Shown in pieces: positions 4,647 through 5,655 of a stretch of DNA of 5,655 nucleotides (positions are counted from its first letter, which is position 1; every line of letters begins with the position of its first letter). The DNA comes from GCA-016699105 sp036518915 (lineage in GTDB: Bacteria; Patescibacteriota; Saccharimonadia; UBA4664). The stretch lies in contig DATDME010000061.1 of NCBI GenBank assembly GCA_036518915.1, positions 1 through 5,655 on the forward strand, written 5' to 3'. The notes under the pieces are model-generated. The model searched no databases. It saw only the letters and a program-made list of their open reading frames with translations, and had not been told where the DNA came from. Position numbers and translations under genes: made by a program.

Positions 4647-5655
4647 GTGGCAAAGTTACAACATACCAAGTACATCTTTGTTACAGGGGGAGTTCTTTCG
4701 GGACTCGGCAAAGGCATCACCGCGGCGTCCATCGGAAACATTCTGAAGGCCCGCGGTTTTTCAGTTAACATTCAGAAGCTGGATGTGTACTTTAACACCG
4801 ACGCCGGCACGCTGAATCCGGCGGAGCACGGCGAGGTCTTCGTCACCAAAGACGGCGCCGAAACTGACCTTGACTTAGGCCACTATGAGCGTTTCCTCGA
4901 CGAAGAGCTCACCAAACGCAGCTCCGTTATGAACGGCCACATTTACGCCAAAGTCATCGCCGACGAGCGGGCGGGGAAGTACCTCGGCAAAACCGTGCAA
5001 ATCGTGCCGCACGTAACGGGCGAGATTCAGGAGCAAATCATTGCCGCCGCCCAGGGCTTTGATTTCCATATCGTGGAACTTGGCGGCACAGTGGGAGATA
5101 TTGAATCAACCGCCGCCCTGGAAGCCATCCGCCAGCTACGGCGCCGGCTCGGCGTCGAGAATACCCTCTATGTGTATGTGGTGTACCTGCCGTACCTCGG
5201 CGCTTCGGGCGAAACCAAGAGTAAGCCCGCCCAAAACGCTGTGCGCGACTTGCGGGCTGCCGGCATCCAGCCTGACGTCCTCATTGCCCGCAGCGAGCGG
5301 CCGTTCAACGGACCGGTCAAAAAGAAGCTCAGCATTTTCTGCGATGTCGAAGAAGCCGGCATCATTCCGGTGCCCAACGCCAAATCAGTCTATGAAGTGC
5401 CGCTCATGCTCGAGGAGGCCGGCCTCGGCAATTACCTGCTCGACAAGCTGGCGCTCAAACCGGTTGAGGCCAACCTGGAAGCCTGGCGGAAGCTGTCGCG
5501 CCTCATTCACCACCCCGACCACCAAGCGCTCAAGATCGCCGTCGTCGCCAAATACATGGACAACGAAGACACCTACATGAGTGTGTTTGAGGCCATTAAA
5601 TCGGCCGGCTGGGCCAACCGCATCCGCCCCGAAATCTGTTGGGTAGAAGCCGAGA
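4647..5655 (+). CDS. pyrG: CTP synthase, N-terminal part (runs off the right edge)
   Basis: The protein converts UTP, ATP and glutamine to CTP in the cytoplasm, the last step of de novo pyrimidine nucleotide synthesis. The window holds 336 residues: the whole synthetase domain (about 1-275), the linker and the start of the class I glutamine amidotransferase domain (from about 295, LKIAVVAKY). The glutaminase Cys-His-Glu triad lies beyond the edge. Visible motifs are the P-loop-like TGGVLSGLGKG (K22, equivalent to E. coli K18), GAETDLDLGHYER with D76 (E. coli D72) and VELGGTVGDIES with E144 (E. coli E140). The UTP/CTP loop after KLD is unusual, KLDVYFNTDAGTLNP and then AEHGEV, where most homologues have KLDPY.N.DPGTM.P..HGEV. 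The start is GTG 4647, giving MAKLQHTKYIFVTGG. The strong AAAGGAG (4636-4642) is only 4 bases upstream, and no better in-frame start exists. Confidence 0.97.
   Translation, partial: MAKLQHTKYIFVTGGVLSGLGKGITAASIGNILKARGFSVNIQKLDVYFNTDAGTLNPAEHGEVFVTKDGAETDLDLGHYERFLDEELTKRSSVMNGHIYAKVIADERAGKYLGKTVQIVPHVTGEIQEQIIAAAQGFDFHIVELGGTVGDIESTAALEAIRQLRRRLGVENTLYVYVVYLPYLGASGETKSKPAQNAVRDLRAAGIQPDVLIARSERPFNGPVKKKLSIFCDVEEAGIIPVPNAKSVYEVPLMLEEAGLGNYLLDKLALKPVEANLEAWRKLSRLIHHPDHQALKIAVVAKYMDNEDTYMSVFEAIKSAGWANRIRPEICWVEAE

Noticed and set aside
5041..5580. A 179-codon plus-strand frame inside pyrG
   Set aside because: It lies out of frame within the clear CTP synthase reading frame starting at 4647; its Ser/Pro/Arg-rich composition is typical of an off-frame reading.
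1..5655. Alternative genetic code (UGA as Gly), CRISPR, tRNA/rRNA, insertion sequences
   Set aside because: No in-frame UGA occurs in any identified gene and UGA ends the first frame; no spaced direct repeats, RNA gene signatures, transposase or terminal inverted repeats were seen.

Overview
The window reads as a chromosomal core segment of a bacterium with compact genes, very short intergenic gaps and a fairly high GC content. The FtsE sequence is of the Gram-positive type. The FtsEX partner is a coiled-coil CHAP hydrolase, and the CTP synthase has a variant nucleotide-loop sequence. From memory of similar proteins, this combination fits a Patescibacteria/CPR lineage, most likely Saccharibacteria (TM7); this is inference, not a search result. 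TAA, TAG and TGA all serve as stops, so the genetic code looks standard.

Layout. Positions 1-66 are the last codons of an unidentified upstream gene. ftsE (102-794) and ftsX (794-1711) follow, overlapping by one base (TAATG). A 51-base gap then leads to a secreted coiled-coil + CHAP cell-wall hydrolase (1763-2896). A good extended -10 promoter sits exactly over its annotated ATG, which makes a start at a downstream ATT codon (1790) plausible. After 32 bases comes a membrane-anchored S41 carboxy-terminal processing protease with a PDZ domain (2929-4101, TTG start). Convergent to it, on the minus strand, is a 121-residue heptad-repeat coiled-coil protein of unknown function (4479-4114), built partly from a 21-bp tandem repeat. 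A 167-base divergent intergenic region (4480-4646) carries a promoter on each strand and a hairpin in the pyrG leader. pyrG (CTP synthase) starts at GTG 4647 and runs off the right edge.

How the genes work together. FtsEX is an ATP-driven transmembrane switch at the division site, which in other bacteria activates a coiled-coil peptidoglycan hydrolase (PcsB, CwlO, RipC or EnvC). Here the adjacent CHAP protein is the obvious partner, and the S41 protease downstream is a candidate for processing or turning over that hydrolase or other envelope proteins. PyrG supplies CTP and has no functional tie to this module. No RNA genes, mobile elements, CRISPR arrays or convincing intrinsic terminators were seen. 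No wholly new system is evident. The best leads are the unusual start of the hydrolase gene, the FtsEX-hydrolase-protease clustering, the heptad-repeat gene, and the pyrG leader and variant loop.
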